Below are positions 50,152-63,034 of a stretch of DNA of 64,000 nucleotides, one piece after another. The position numbers were made by a program, and so were the translations under genes. Source of the DNA: Isoetes taiwanensis. Its lineage: Eukaryota > Streptophyta > Lycopodiopsida > Isoetales > Isoetaceae. Location of the stretch: positions 5,255,962-5,319,961 of the forward strand of contig JAJEKV010000054.1 in the NCBI GenBank assembly GCA_021234155.1, read 5' to 3'. The notes beneath the pieces are model-generated. The model was not told the origin of the DNA. It worked only from the letters and a program-made list of their open reading frames with translations, and made no database searches. The first letter of the stretch is position 1, and every line of letters starts with the position of its first letter.

Positions 50152-51038
50152 TCATATGCATCTTGGAAAATAATGCCCTGCTATATAATTACCAGCCATG
50201 GATCGTTTAACATTTGCTTCAAACTGTCTAGGATTTCCCTTTAAGACTTCTGCAGCTTCATGGTTGAGTGGGTCATCAGGATTAGGATCCTGAGAGCATG
50301 GATAAATATGAATGTAAGAGATAGTTAAACCCTAGTAAGATCAAAAGTACAAACCAATACCAAGAATAAATACTGCAAGCCATAGATAATGGAGTTGATG
50401 CTCAAGACAGGCTTCCAATCCTCCCTCAGAATATTTAAGCACACATTGCCTTCCAAATCAATATTTGGGTGGTAAATCTGAGCGATACCATGCAAACAAA
50501 ATACACACGTATTAATGTAGCATATATTAGCTGACTAGTTGCAAATGGCAAGATTTTTTCAGGGTAAAGAAAAATCAGACTAAGCCAGGTACCTTGGTCT
50601 TGCATTTCACTTTTGGAGCTTCATGAGGATATATCTGGGATACATTGAATGTAAACACGAAATTCCCACCTCTGCAATTATACGTCCAGATGTTCTTTAC
50701 AGGAGTAGAAGATCTGACCATTTTCAATTCATCATAAGTAAGGCTGCAACTTACTGATAGTATCCCTCATCAGGCCTAATCGTGATCTCAAAGCTTAGAA
50801 GGTTGTCTTTCCCATTTGGAAATATGATTGATGTTGTTTTAGCCAAATTTAGCTCACTAATGTCTGCAACAATAAGCTTGTACTATAAAACTATTAGCTT
50901 AATATAGCCACAAAGCATAAGATCTGGACCTTTCTGTAATCTCAATTCTCCAGCACTTTGTTTTTTATTTGCTGGTCGGCCATTGGCACCTTCTGCAGCT
51001 TCCTTTTGTTTTTGCTTCACACTGAACAGCTTAATCAT
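50152..51038 (-). CDS. UBC12: NEDD8/RUB-conjugating enzyme E2, five exons
   Basis: Transfers the ubiquitin-like RUB/NEDD8 from its E1 to cullins, activating cullin-RING ligases (RCE1 in Arabidopsis). Exons: 51038-50930, 50863-50755, 50671-50593, 50477-50361, 50289-50152. The total is 552 bases, 183 residues, with all GT-AG junctions in phase. The N-terminal extension [17 protein letters not shown] is the UBC12-specific E1-docking tail. The UBC fold follows with [49 protein letters not shown] (catalytic Cys in NVCLN) and [14 protein letters not shown], ending FPRCI. The start is the ATG opening the conserved tail. The conserved exon layout and clean frame suggest a functional gene. Confidence 0.96.
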
Positions 51039-53593
51039 GTTGAGAGAATAGCTGCTAAAGAAAGATAAATTCATGATCAACATAAACCTCTACTTAAAAA
51101 TCATGCGCAGCTGCAAAAGCTATTGACATGGAAGCAGCATCTGGAAAAATTTGAAGGAAAGACATATGTCTAGCGAATCATCCAGATGTGTAAAGGGCAT
51201 GAAAATGAAGGAAGTATTGAGAGTAAGAACAAGAAAAACGCACATCCTATGTTTTGTGCCATGGTGTAGGAGTAACTTCTGTTTTAAGAAGCGCAGCTAT
51301 TTACAAATCCAAGCATAACTTTGAGAAGCTCGTAAACTAATTGCTAAATTTTAGATGACGCTTGAAAATCTCATTTAACGGCCGAAGGTAGGGCATCATC
51401 CTCAACTCACAATAACGAACATAAGAGAGTGAAACAAAATTGAAGGAAGGGAATCGCATAGCATAGAGTTTATGGCTGGATCTTTACATGCACACAAAGT
51501 TATTCAACTGCAGCAAATGCCCCTGCCGTCTAAAAATATGATATTGACAACTTACTTGTTCTTCTGCCAGCCGATTCAGCAGCTTCCAGTTCCCGAGGGC
51601 AGAATTCAACACGCCAATCATCCGACAGCGAACCGTGCGGGATCTCTCTTTCCACAGATTAATTCATCAGATCGTAGAGGATTTGTTATTGATACCTAGC
51701 GACGGTATATGCTATTGTGCTATCGGGATTCTTTACATTTTAGCGAGTTGCCCACCTGGGTAGCTCAAATAACTCTAATGAGTCTTTCAACTCTAATCAC
51801 TCTTTTTAAATACAAAAAATAAGGTTCGCAAATTATCTTTGAGTATGATTTTGGTAATGGTTTGGCAGAAAATGAGGGTTAGGGTTTTGATAAAAAAAAA
51901 TTGGACATTGGCTAAGGCTAATGTTGGCAGTTGCGAACTCGTGGCAGCCGCCATTCGAGCATGGTGGCCAGTGGAAGAAGAAGAAGCAGAGAAGCAGAGG
52001 AGGAGCGGGAGAAGCAGAGAATCGGGAAGAAGCAGAGGAACGGGAAATTTTAAAAAAGCGAGATGCGGAGGAGCTGAAAGATGCAGATGCAAGTTGAAAT
52101 TTCAGGCTTCCGTCTTTGTGGCTATGGCGTCTGATGCAAACATGCTTGCAAAACCGGGTTTTGTAGAGGCAGGGGAAACAACAGCAGGTGGAAAGATGGC
52201 GAGGCTGAGAAGGGCCTCACCAGAGCAGCGCCCAGATGCAGTGGCTATGGCGTCTCATGCAAACATGATTTCTTCTTTGCTTTCTGCTTTGTTTATGTAC
52301 CCACACAGGTCGTTTCTGAGGCTTCTTCTGGAGGCTTCTTGGATTCGGAGTTTGCACTTTGAATCCAGAATTGAGGGCTTTGAAGTTTGCAATGTCAAAG
52401 CTCAAATTGAAGCTCTAATTCGGATTGTGCACTGGTTCCGCAGAGGTTCAGAAGAGGACCTCAATTTCTGGTGAAAATGCCACGGTTTCAATAGATGCCA
52501 CATTCTGTTCTTCACTCTCATTTCTCATTTGTTCTTATCTGTGTTTTGTGAATGCACAATGGTTGAATATTCATTTCTTATGTGTATGAATTTAAGTATA
52601 CTATATATGTATATACGTAGTTAGGCATATGGGGTGCGCAAATTTATACGTGGTGCTGATGTGTAAATTCCATGGCCCTTCATTTGGCATATTCATGGAA
52701 TTATGCTTGGATCCAATGATCCAAAAAAAAACAATAAGGATAGTGCAGGAGCCGTTGCTTCAACCATTGAACTTTGATAGGAGAAATCGTGGCCGTACAC
52801 GTGGCAAAAAGAAAAAAGAAAAGGAGAAAACTGCGGATGACGTGGGCGACCCCGCCATCTTCAGGTCCGACCAATCCATCTTATTGATTTCGGGAACCTA
52901 GCTATTTTGAAACCATTTCTAAAACTCTCCCTAAAGAAAATCGATATAGAGTATGCATACATACTAACCGAACGGACAAGAAATAAACTCTGATCTAGGA
53001 TAAACACAGACAAGAAATAGAAGAAAGCAGAATGTGAAGCACAGAGAAGCGAGCAGGGAATCGGTGGGGGATTTGAACCCTTGATCCAACCAGCCAACAA
53101 CCAATGAATAAAATCATCCCGGAGCCCAAAACTCAGAAGCGATCTGTGGGTTTGTTGGTCGCTGCCAGAAAACAAGGAAAGAAGGAGATCGAAATTGGTA
53201 CTCAAAGGTAATTTGCAGAGGAATGGAATTCCAAACATTTGAATCCCCGTGTCATCGTTCCTATACAGCACCAGAAAAGAAAGCCCTGCAAAAACGCCCA
53301 TCTCCAGCACAGGGGAAGAAGTAAACGATCTGCAATTCATCACTTGGAGGCCATAGGGAAAAAAAAAATCCATCCGACGTCTGCAAGGTTTTTCAAAAAA
53401 AAACAACCCCATTAATGACTGAAAGGCTCATGGGGGAACCTAATAGATGTTTGTTCCTAAATATAAAGTCATAGACGGGTTTTGATACTTCAAAGTCAAA
53501 GTAAGTAAGGTGGAAGGAGTTAGATCAGACCCATAAAAGAACAAGAAGTACCAGAGGAAGAGCTTACCCATGCATATAACAAATATATGAAAT
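51039..53593. other. UBC12 upstream region and unassigned sequence
   Basis: A plus-strand frame (51839-52474) is open for 211 codons and includes two copies of GTGGCTATGGCGTCTSATGC-like sequence about 120 bases apart (52120, 52240), each opening with MAS.ANM. No family is recognised and the frame begins in low-complexity AAG/GAG-rich sequence, so coding is doubtful. A 183-codon minus-strand frame (53412-52861) is also unrecognised. Confidence 0.3.
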
Positions 53594-54560
53594 TTCTTGA
53601 GATGAAATGAAATGGAGTGGAATAATTTTTATCGTCCACGGAGACCAATCGACCTATTGGTCCCAATAAGAGAGCGCTTATTACTGTCCGGGTTAAGAAA
53701 CACCCACTCCGAAAGGTTTTCGAGGGAAAAATCATGGCGGTAATAAGAGTGATGTCAAACTGTACAAATATACCTATTTGTAACACATTTACAAGTCAGA
53801 TGAGTGGCCGGGAACATAGATGATCCCACATATCCGTGACCTTTTGAAGGTATGATCCTAGCATCCGTACTGGTCGTACTCAGTATCACATGTGGCGGCT
53901 GGTCAGGCCTGACCATTTCAGCATAGCATGCCCGAATTAATCAACTCTGGAGGGTATGGCACTCATCCTCACGGCTCCCATTTGGAAGCATCGACAAAGC
54001 CTGTCCTATCGTGGTTTCTCAATCCATTTGCCTATCTCAATTTGAAGATGATGTGCACTTATGCGAATCGAGGCAATGAGTCTGCGCCTTTTAAATAGCA
54101 GATAGGTACGCAGGTGGCATTGCGAGCTTCGTTTCAATGTGGGATTTATGTGGCCCCGGTAATGTGCTGCCTTGACTTGTTCAAGAGCGCTGGCATCCCA
54201 GAGCTTACTGAGGAAGCAAGCGACAAGATATTGCCTCAGGTTCTGGTAATCTGCCTCTGTTTGCACCTATATGCACCTATGCTCCTGCATGTTCCATTTG
54301 GAGAGCCACTGAGCTCTCTTTTCCTTCCAGCATGCCTTGGGGCAACGTGGCCCCATTACCATGGTATAAACCAGTCTAGGGAGACAGGCATTATCCATAG
54401 TGACCACCTTCTGAAAGTAGACGATCTGGCGATCAAGGGCTGCCCTCTAAAGGGATAAGAAACCAGCTGCAACATGATTTGATATGGGACCGTGGACTTC
54501 ACCCCAGTGCCCAAGCCAAGAAGGCTTTGGCTGCTTGAAATCTGGTGTCAGCCCCCTTAG
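53594..54560 (-). mobile_element. LINE copy E, minus-strand 3' fragment
   Basis: The reverse complement matches LINE D: a KAFLAWALGVKSTVPYQI-like block near 54.5 kb, QKVVTM, RRRLIASIRISAHHLQIEIGKW (about 54.03-54.09 kb), then the 3' UTR with CTCGAAAACCTTTCGGAGTG and GGTCTCCGTGGACG, and a CATTTCATTTCATCTC tail at about 53.6 kb. The finger region between is degraded. Confidence 0.75.
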
Positions 54561-56504
54561 ACCATCTTCCAGATCCATATGTTCCCAAGTATCTTTACTC
54601 ATTTGTCTTCTCTAGTATTTTCCCTTTATATGTAAATTGTTTGTGCTTTGTTTCTGTTTGAAAGTCACAGTCCTTGTCTTTAATAGGTTGACTGTCAGGT
54701 CTATTTCTATCCAGAATTCCTCTAGTACTCCAGCATTCAGTGCATCTCTCTTGTTTTTATTGACATCCTGCTTAAGCCATCTACATATAGCATTATTGGG
54801 AGTTTTGTGTCCCCTAGTGTTGGTGCATCTCTCTCCCCTTATTTTTCTAGTATGGATTCCTGGAGTGCATCTATGTATATCCCAAAAAGGATCCTTGTTT
54901 TACCCCTCTATCGCATTCGATTTCTTGACCCTCTTCTTTTATCTTTGCATAAATCCGTTGGTATAATCTGACAATTGACTTGAAAATATGAAATATAGAA
55001 AGAAATTTAAATACTAATTCTAGTCATATACGTTTAAAGATCAATTGTTAAAGAAATATCCTCAAGATGAGCATGCAACTGCAGTTTAGAAAGTGGTTAC
55101 CATTTTAAGAGTGATAATCGCCATTCATGATAAAAGTATTCTAGCTTCAATGAATAAATCCCTACTTATTCCAAAAAGTAGAACAAATATAAACTTAATG
55201 CCCAGTTTTACCCGATCATTTGATGAAGCTCCATATCATCCTCTTGCCGGGTTTCAGGGACATCCAACCATGTTGTATATTGATAGCTTAGCTCCACGGT
55301 TAGATTTTGTATTTTCGAACATTTCCTTAGCATTGTTGGAAGCTCTCTTCTGGCCATTGCCATTTTTGGAATCATCCCTAGTGCTCTGATATTTTTGCCA
55401 CTCAATGGCTAGATGGCTAAGGAGCTCAATAGGCAAAATTCTTTATTCAATCTATCCTCATCAAAATCAAAATAGCAAGTAGAATCAAATCTCATATGCA
55501 TTTAAAATGCTGGATTGAGAAATATAGCAGACGGATTTTGTATGTGTTATGTATGTGGTGGGTAGTGTTGCTCTAGTGGACATCTTTTCCAATGGGTCTT
55601 GAGTCCCCCATGTACTCTTTGTATTCTTTTGAGTAATAAAGGTCCACGTTCATAAAAAAACAAGATGCTATCGCATCAATGGGTTGCCCTTTAGAGGAGC
55701 CATTGACGCATGCACAATGATTTAGGATATGAAATGGTGGCAAACCTTCGTCGTGCCACCATTTCAGAGACTTCGTATTAGGCCTAGCAATCCGACATAA
55801 AAGTTAAGCAACAAAGCCCTTTTGCCATGCTTCATACTAAGATTTTCCCCTTTCAGGAATATTAAAATAATGAATTGGAACGATGAGCCCAAAAGAATAA
55901 TTCAATGGTTATTCAACTTGGAAGTTGTTGAAAGACACTTGCCAGATCCAGAATTTCACTTAGAGGAAAAGATGGCCTCCAAGATTCATTAGTGTCAAAG
56001 CTACTCTTGAGCAAATTGAAGGCGTTGAGCTTGCAGATCATTCAATGCGGAGGGACAATGAAAAAACCAGAACTCAAACAGAGGTACGGTGGTTTTGTTT
56101 ACAAAACATTTTGCATGACACTTGAGGTAGAAAGGAGTTATGTGATGTCGCATTGTATAAATGGTTCACAAAGCCTCTCATTTATGCAGAATCACATGGC
56201 TAGACTTGGTCAGGTTGCATAGTTCCTGCAACATCCAAGTATCAACTCCCCTTTAAATTTGAAAAGTTGTATCCATTCACCTTACTTCCCTTGGCAGTGA
56301 CCTTTTACTATAGAACTCATAAACATAGAGCGAATCCTTGTATATGACGTGGTTCTATGAAGATGGTTAATCCATGTGGCACTGCATCATTGGCTTCAGA
56401 ACATCAAGATTGGGCAAAGCAGGGAAAAAAAGAATAACAGTTTTAAGATCCTCAACCAGCATTCCTTTTGCTAGAAACAAATGCCCCATAATGGACCTTG
56501 TCCC
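54561..56504. other. Unassigned intergenic sequence
   Basis: Scattered short frames only. A minus-strand stretch at about 55.22-55.40 kb (SNNAKEMFENTKSNRGAKLS in one frame) has coding-like composition but conflicting frames and no recognisable family. Confidence 0.3.
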
Positions 56505-57251
56505 TCACATCAATAATTCCTGCAACAAGAATTTCAAAGACAACCCAAAAAAAAGTCTAATGCATAATATAACGCAGGTTTCCTCATTGAGCAGATATAT
56601 TGCCCCTTAAAATATAGAATATGTAAAAGATCGTACAGGAATTTGTCAAGACACCAATCTTGAATATACCTGTGCTTGCAGCATTTCTTGCAATACCCCA
56701 GTGTATTCCATTATACACCTACAGCCAACAAGATCTAAAGGTAAAAAGATTTATCTAATTTGACCTATGACTTTACTAAGTCATCACAAAAATGTAGAGC
56801 ACTCCTCCATCAGCAAACATTAACTAAAGAAAGAAATCATAAGCACAATTTGTGCTAGGACAGTTCTCTTTCCTTTCTATTAGACTTCAAGAACAATAAG
56901 CAAAACATAACCATTAGCATTAACCTACATTCGGTCTGGCCAAACTGGTAACTTGACTTCATCGAAATCAAATGCGTCCTTCAATGTAGATGGGCCAACA
57001 AGCTTCAAGAGAGGCACAAAAGATGATGACTTCCCCCGCTCCACCAGAAATTTAACCTGCAGCACCCATTCAACAAGTTTCATATAAAAATCCAACCTTT
57101 CAAAATCACTACATACAAGCTATGGGAGAACATCAGATGTCCACTCCAGCTATGCAGAGCACGAAAATAAGAATCCGAGGTATTCTTGAGAAGGCCAAGG
57201 TCTATTTATAACTTTAAAATAGTCTTGGAGCTTCCCAGCGCGATTGTCCAT
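56505..57251 (-). CDS. Small four-exon gene, unknown function (76 aa)
   Basis: Exons by eye: 57251-57213, 57056-56929, 56718-56670, 56519-56505. They sum to 231 bases (76 residues plus stop) with consistent phases. Exon 2 is the clearest: VKFLVERGKSSSFVPLLKLV followed by a DFDEVKLPVWPDR block, bounded by CTGCAG and AAT|GTAGGT. Exon 3 reads CIMEYTGVLQEMLQAQ in the phase set by exon 2, and exon 4 adds four residues and the stop. The first exon (MDNRAGKLQDYFK) is least certain, as its donor AAA|GTTATA is weak. I recognise no family. The protein has no signal peptide or membrane segment and a charged, helical look. A longer protein with exons I missed is possible. Confidence 0.45.
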
Positions 57252-57524
57252 TCTGATGCTCTCTGTGTGCAGGATAGACGATTTTGAAAAATCTTTAAAC
57301 TGAGGTTTTCCATGTTCAGATACGGCGAAGGGATGCCCATTCTAACTACGCGATTCTGAGGTATTATAAAACACCACAAGGACATATTTATCTTTCGGCT
57401 CCCCTTAAAGACTTAGGGATAGGTTCTATACGTACAAAATTAAAATTCCTGACGTATAAAGTAAAAAAATACGTATTTTTTAATAAAATACGTATTTAAC
57501 GATAAAAACCCGCCGTAGGAAAAA

Positions 57525-57794
57525 AAATTTCACAGACGCTGAAAGCTTTTGGCGAAAAGCTGTGAAAAAACTTCGGCGTCGCTGAAATACAAATTTCTGT
57601 AGAAAAGTACTGGTCGACTTTTACAGACGCTGAAACTTCAGCCACAGACGCTGAAAAGTTTTTTTCACAGACGCTGAAACTATTTCACGACGACGCGGAA
57701 ACCGGGCGATGTTCGTTCAGACTGGTTTTCACGTTGCAGACGACAAAAAGTTTTCAGCAGACGCTGAATCAAGTTTTCAGCGTCTGTGAAATTT
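57525..57794. mobile_element. Foldback/MITE with CAGACGCTGAA repeats
   Basis: Perfect 20-bp terminal inverted repeats AAATTTCACAGACGCTGAAA (57525-57544) and its complement (57775-57794) bound a 270-bp element. Internal direct copies of CAGACGCTGAA occur at about 57623, 57643, 57666 and 57757. No coding capacity. Confidence 0.8.
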
Positions 57795-58834
57795 TTATAT
57801 ATTCATGGGCTGGATTCAGTTTTTGCGCCGCAAACAAGGTATTTCCTGCGCCCAACCTTGCAATTTGCCACCCAAAACCTTTTTTTTTTTTGTTTTTCTT
57901 AGTTTTTAGGGTTTTTTTTGTTGTTTTTTTGATAGGTAGGCCAGGTTAGGTCCGCAGTTAGGCCCTCGCCTGTTGCCCCCCTGTGTAAGGGGCGTAACGA
58001 TGGTGAGTGCCTTGTTCTGTGGGCTGAGCTTGGCCTATTTTAGAAAAAAAAAAAATAATAATAATAATTTAAGCAAATAATAATTTAAGTAAAGTAAAAA
58101 AAAAAAAAAAAAAAAAACCAAAAAAGAAAAGAAATTGGTTGCCTTCCCTTAAACAACAACTGAGAGGGCTTTTTTAGGGTTGCGTGTTGCCAAGAGCATA
58201 GGCATGCCCCTTGCCTGGTATTGCCGCATTTATTTGCGCCATGCCGAGGGTGGGTGGCCTTCTTGAAGCTTAAGGCAACTAGGGTCTCCCTTTAGTAAGA
58301 GTATAACCCTCACCGACGCCGTTGTTGGCCTTGGTCACGCTGGTGTCGAAGGTGTCGCGTTGTACTTTTATTAAGGGTTAGGAGAATGTTTTATCAATTC
58401 ACACCCTAGTTCCTGATGGTGTTGTTGATGAAAGTCCGACACTAATATAGGAACTGGCGTATGTTTTGATAAGCATTCGATTGGTCTCGTCTTTTGAAAA
58501 AAGCGTGACCTAGGACAAGTGCAATGCATTTAAAACTTGCTAGCCTTGCATTTTGGAAGTAGCTGGGCTATAGATCATAAATCGTGTTTTGGTCCTTTTA
58601 TTTGTTACCCTATCCTTGGCCTTGCACATACATACTCATGTTAGGGTCTTAGTGTAGGAAGCATAAAATTAGTGTTTTGTTTTGGTTAAAGTGAGTTGAT
58701 TTACCCTCATGTGCTAAGCACTAAATTGAAAGTTTTATCTTTGCTTGACTTGTAGGTGTTGTTTGTTGTCGGGCTATGATTATCGCGGAGTCGCATTTTG
58801 CTAGCCTGCTAGACAATCCCTTAAAACAAGAAGT
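57795..58834. other. Low-complexity and unassigned sequence
   Basis: Contains T-rich runs (about 57.88-57.93 kb) and an A-rich, TAA-rich block with a 22-base A run (about 58.04-58.12 kb). The rest shows no gene. Confidence 0.5.
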
Positions 58835-61800
58835 ATGACTTCAGAAGAGAGAGCGGAAGTTAACTTGCAACCAAATGTGGCATTAGTGTCTCAGATAGAG
58901 CCGCAACCAGTAGAGGCATTGGCGTCTCAAACACAAAGCTCTGAGTCGCAACCCGAAGTCATCTTCGCAAAGACCGCCACAGAAAAAGAAGTAGACCACA
59001 ACAAGCATGGTCTACTTTGAGACCAGATTTCATGAACTGGTTGTGTAATCGGTTTGGCAATGCCTCATTTCGGGATTTGGAATTGATTACTAGCAAAGTG
59101 AGGAAGGATGGCTAGACTACCATGCAGGGCTGGTAAAAGATGCCGAGAGGGCTTTTAAGCTTCGAATGATGGAGCTAGAGCCTGAAAAGAGTGAGCAAGA
59201 GAGGTATACATGGATAGTGGGTAATATTAGCCGCACTACCGGCAATATGATCACAGAAGTTGCAAATTTGAGTAGTCATCGCTGAGGCTAGAGTTGAAAG
59301 AAAAAGCCGCCACATGGAATCTGGCGTGGACCAATGTAAAATTGAAGAAAGAGGCCCATCAACCCCCATCTTGTTAAGAAAGTGTTGGCGCAAAACCATA
59401 AAAAAAGCCAAACGTCCCGGTGAGACAGATAGGGAGTGGGAAGCTCGTGAGAAGAGCAGATGCCAAGACTACTTGGTTTGCCATGGTAGATTCATCACAA
59501 ATAATAAAATGCATAAACTAATTGGTTCTCGGTTCATATGGCGCAGTTGTATAAGTGCAATATTTTAGGGTCTAGTTTTATTAAGGATGAACCTTATTGT
59601 GTAAAACTTCAACATAATAATTTCAAAGCATAGTACGTAACCCAATAAGTTAGTGGAAGCTATCTTTGAAGAACATGAGGGAGTCAGGGAATGCAAGTTA
59701 GGCACGGGTGTATAATCTGTTGCATTGGTAGCACAACCGCCTAGAAAGACAAGGCTTAATTTTCCCTTTTTTGGAATGGAGGTTCGTTGGCAACCTTCTT
59801 TACAAGTCATGGGTCCAATGCCTTTGCAGAGCTTGCATTTAAGAAGTTGGGAGCTGTCCCCAGAGTTGAGACGGACTTGAGGTCGTTTTTTGAGGAGCGC
59901 AGAAAAAGAAAGAATTATTTGTTGCCTCTAGGGTTGGGGACTTAGCAATGTCATTCGTGGCGGCTACTCTAAAGCTCCATCAAGAAAGATATTTGCATAT
60001 GGACTTGCATCCAGGGCAATATATTGCTCCATTTTGATTATGGAAAGGAGAAGGGATGTATTAATCCTCAGGCTGTATACATTGGCATTTGTGATTGGGG
60101 TGAATCCAGGTTGATCCACGAGATAGTGGAGGTAAAACGATGGCATTACAAGGGTATGGATGGCGAAGGTAAGAAAAGAATTGAGATGGAAAGGGCCAGG
60201 CATCCATATATGCATGATGATCTTTTTTTGGTAGTGGCTCAAGACAAAGGTTCGCAAGGGTTGACTTTGATTTACACGGGCAGCAGACATTGTCTACTAC
60301 TTAGCTGACTTTGCTAGTAAGCACTCCTACATGGAGTCAATAGGAAACTTGGAGCAGCAAGGCAAGCATCGGAGAATGTGCGACTATTTGAAACATTGCG
60401 TTGAGTCGCCAATGAGGGACAAAACACGAAAATTTGATATGGCCCAAACTACTTGACACAATGCGGAGCGATTTTCATTGCTCTCCAATTCCGTGCACGA
60501 GGCCACAATTGGAATCAGATTGGATTCTTCAACTTGGCCAGGGTGGCGACGATGCATTAGACCAAGCTGGTCCTAGTCACGCCTAGCGTGCATATTCACT
60601 TACATTCAAACATCCTTGTATTACATAATATTCCAACTAAATTCATTAAACACTTATCTGATGCTACATGAAAGATTATTGTCTATGTGTGTTGTGTAGC
60701 TTAGTTTTCCTTTTCGTGTGTTTTTTGTGTTATTTATTCTATGCTTTTTTATATGTCGCAGCCTAATCTAACATTATAAAGACAAGAAGTCAAAGCACAC
60801 CTATACAAGTCAGTCAGTGCACCTATAGAAGTCAGCAGTCCAAATTATGTCCCACCGAACGGACGAAGAATTGAATCCTGACACACGGAATGTGGGTGCG
60901 TCAGAGCAGCAGGATCAGCATGGATTTTCGGTTCCCTCTAATTTGAGGACCCCCTCTACTCAGTCTCCTTGGCATGAAGGGTTGGAGAACGAGCTTGAGA
61001 TGTCACCGCTTTCGGCAAATGGAGAGAGCAAGCAAAGACATGCAAGGGCGAATGAGTTTCGTGACCAGCAGAAAGTTAAGAAGGTTGCGTGCGATGGATG
61101 AAGTTTCAAAGAGGGATAATTGCACCATCACAGAGGTGCATAATGTAGCTGGCGAGGCAGGGCCTGGCTATTGTCCAAGTGGAGCAGACTACGACGATGT
61201 AATCACAAATTTGGACAAGAATGAGTTTGAAAGTGAGTGGCCTAGTAGACGGGGTAAGTATAAGGCTCACGAGTGCAAGAATGCTGTGGTTCGAGCAAAA
61301 GCACTCGGCGCCATGTCCAAGTGAAGGGACATTTACCCCACAACGGTGAGTTTAGTAAGAGTTTTGGCGCAAGAAGTATACTACGAGCTTGTGAAGGAAG
61401 TGCCCGTAAATTATGGGAGTAGGAAATGGAGGCAAGGAAGCGGTAGTGGCAAAGACGAAGAGGGTCAAGCTATCGGAAGATAGCGAGAGTGGGCCACATG
61501 GTGAGCCCATCACCATTACATACCTTGTTGCCGACGCTTATCCAAACTTTTTGAGGTGACAGGGGTAGCCGCGGCTGGAGCCGTGAATGACCTTGTGGAT
61601 ATTCGGGCCCAACTAGAGAATGAGAGAAGTCGGAACCTGACACTTTCTGAGGAGAATATTCGCTTGAAGGACCGTGCCGATGGGTATGATAAGATGGCCG
61701 CTGAATTAGAGGACGCTTAAACGGCAACTAGCGGCATTAAACGGGGAGGAGGCAACGGTCCTTAGAGAAAACAACGAGCACTTTGCGCTAATTTGACCAA

Positions 61801-62303
61801 ATCGTTAGACTCGACCCTTTTAGGGTGACTTTGAGCAGTCGATATCCTATCTCCCTCGAGTATTTGTATGAGAGTCATTGGGAAGAGCTAAAGGTTGTTG
61901 ATTACGCACATTGCCAATTTTGTGGTGACAACCCCACACGTGGGCTGGTACACTCTAGGGTGTGGGCATCATCGATGCACATGCGATGTGTTCTTGATTG
62001 GATGTTGCAAAGCCGCTTCGTCCAACCTTGCAAGACGGATGGATTTTTCCCGAAGTTACAATATGCCATATTTAATATGCAAGGTCGCATGCCGGGCGTA
62101 AGCCACATTTGACCGCCGCAGGAGGGATGGGCAGATGCACACTTTTCAAACCTTTCGCGAGATGGAATTGTGGAGGGGGGTGGAGGAGCCGCGTGAAGGA
62201 GAGACAGTGCCAGACATTAACCAGTTCTTACCACCACCTCCAGGGCCGCAGGGTGATTATATTGATCCAAATGACCAATGAAAATGAGATATTACATTTT
62301 TAG
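58835..62303 (+). pseudogene. Decayed open frames of an unidentified repeat or gene
   Basis: A series of plus-strand frames with protein-like composition but frequent stops: 58835-59020, 59314-59568 (CRDYLVCHGR-like; ITNNKMHKLIGSRFIWRSC), 59830-59940 (AFKKLGAVPRVETDLRSFF), 60024-60308 (AVYIGICDWGESRLIHEIVE), 60847-61101, 60974-61324 and 61825-62112 (HCQFCGDNPTRGLVHSRV, with Cys/His spacing like a zinc site). The segments read like one or two long proteins degraded by indels. I cannot name the family; a transposon-borne gene is my best guess. Confidence 0.35.
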
Positions 62304-62639
62304 ACATGCCAAATTTTGACCTGTATCATTTTGTGAATGGCGGGTATAATGACGTTATTTCAAACAAGGTGTAATGATGTTATCAAAGGATCGAGTAGTG
62401 CTCATAGTAAAAGCATCGAGACTTCCAAATCGCTCTTTCGTTTTCTGTTTGACGAGTAAAGGCATTGAGACTTCCCAATCTCTTTTATCCTGGCTTAGTC
62501 TCTTTTGTTTGTCCTAGTGGTCACCCCGCTCACCCCGGCCGAAGTCTCCTTCGTTTTTCGTTTATCGTGATCTAATTTGCCCCTAGGATGACATCGCCAC
62601 TCGGTGGCTTAATTAGATACGTTAAGGTGAAACTTCGAA

Positions 62640-63000
62640 AAGGAGTAAGCCAAGAGCGACCCTCTTGGATGGTCATGGTTGGATGGTGAGTGAGTCAAAA
62701 CATCTGCACACGCAACCCTCTTGAATGGTTGTCAGGTCACCAGGCCTTATATTCTCAGTGGCAAACAATATAGACTTCTCGAAATTCTTGTTACCTCCTT
62801 TAGAAGGAGCGAGCTTTGCTCTCACTCTCTTTTGCGTGTCTCTGTGTCAATGTATCTTAGATACTTTGCTAGGTTATATTAGATACGCCAAGCAGGAAAC
62901 TCGAAAAGGGAGTAAGCCAAGAGCGCAACCCTCTTGAATGGTTGTCAGGTCACCAGGCTTTATATTCTCCATGGCAAACAATATAGACTTCTGTAGAAGG
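62640..63000. repeat. Diverged direct repeats, about 210 bp apart
   Basis: The block CGCAACCCTCTTGAATGGTT plus TCAGGTCACCAGGC and GGCAAACAATATAGACTTCT occurs at about 62716 and 62925, with GGAGTAAGCCAAGAGCG before the second and a variant before the first. A further partial copy (TCTTGAATGGTTGCC) follows the satellite at 63594. Confidence 0.8.
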
Positions 63001-63034
63001 AGCTTGCGATTCTGTGGGTTCATTAGATGTCGTT

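Noticed and set aside
51839..52474. 211-codon plus-strand frame
   Set aside because: Starts in low-complexity GAA/AAG sequence, with no family and no clear splice or promoter context; kept only as a note.
53040..53110. tRNA-like B box (TTCAAATCCC on the minus strand)
   Set aside because: No A box or cloverleaf can be drawn around it.
56670..56718. Reading exon 3 of the 56.5-kb gene as VYNGIHWGIARNAAST
   Set aside because: Attractive by eye, but the phase set by exon 2 gives CIMEYTGVLQEMLQAQ and a clean total length.
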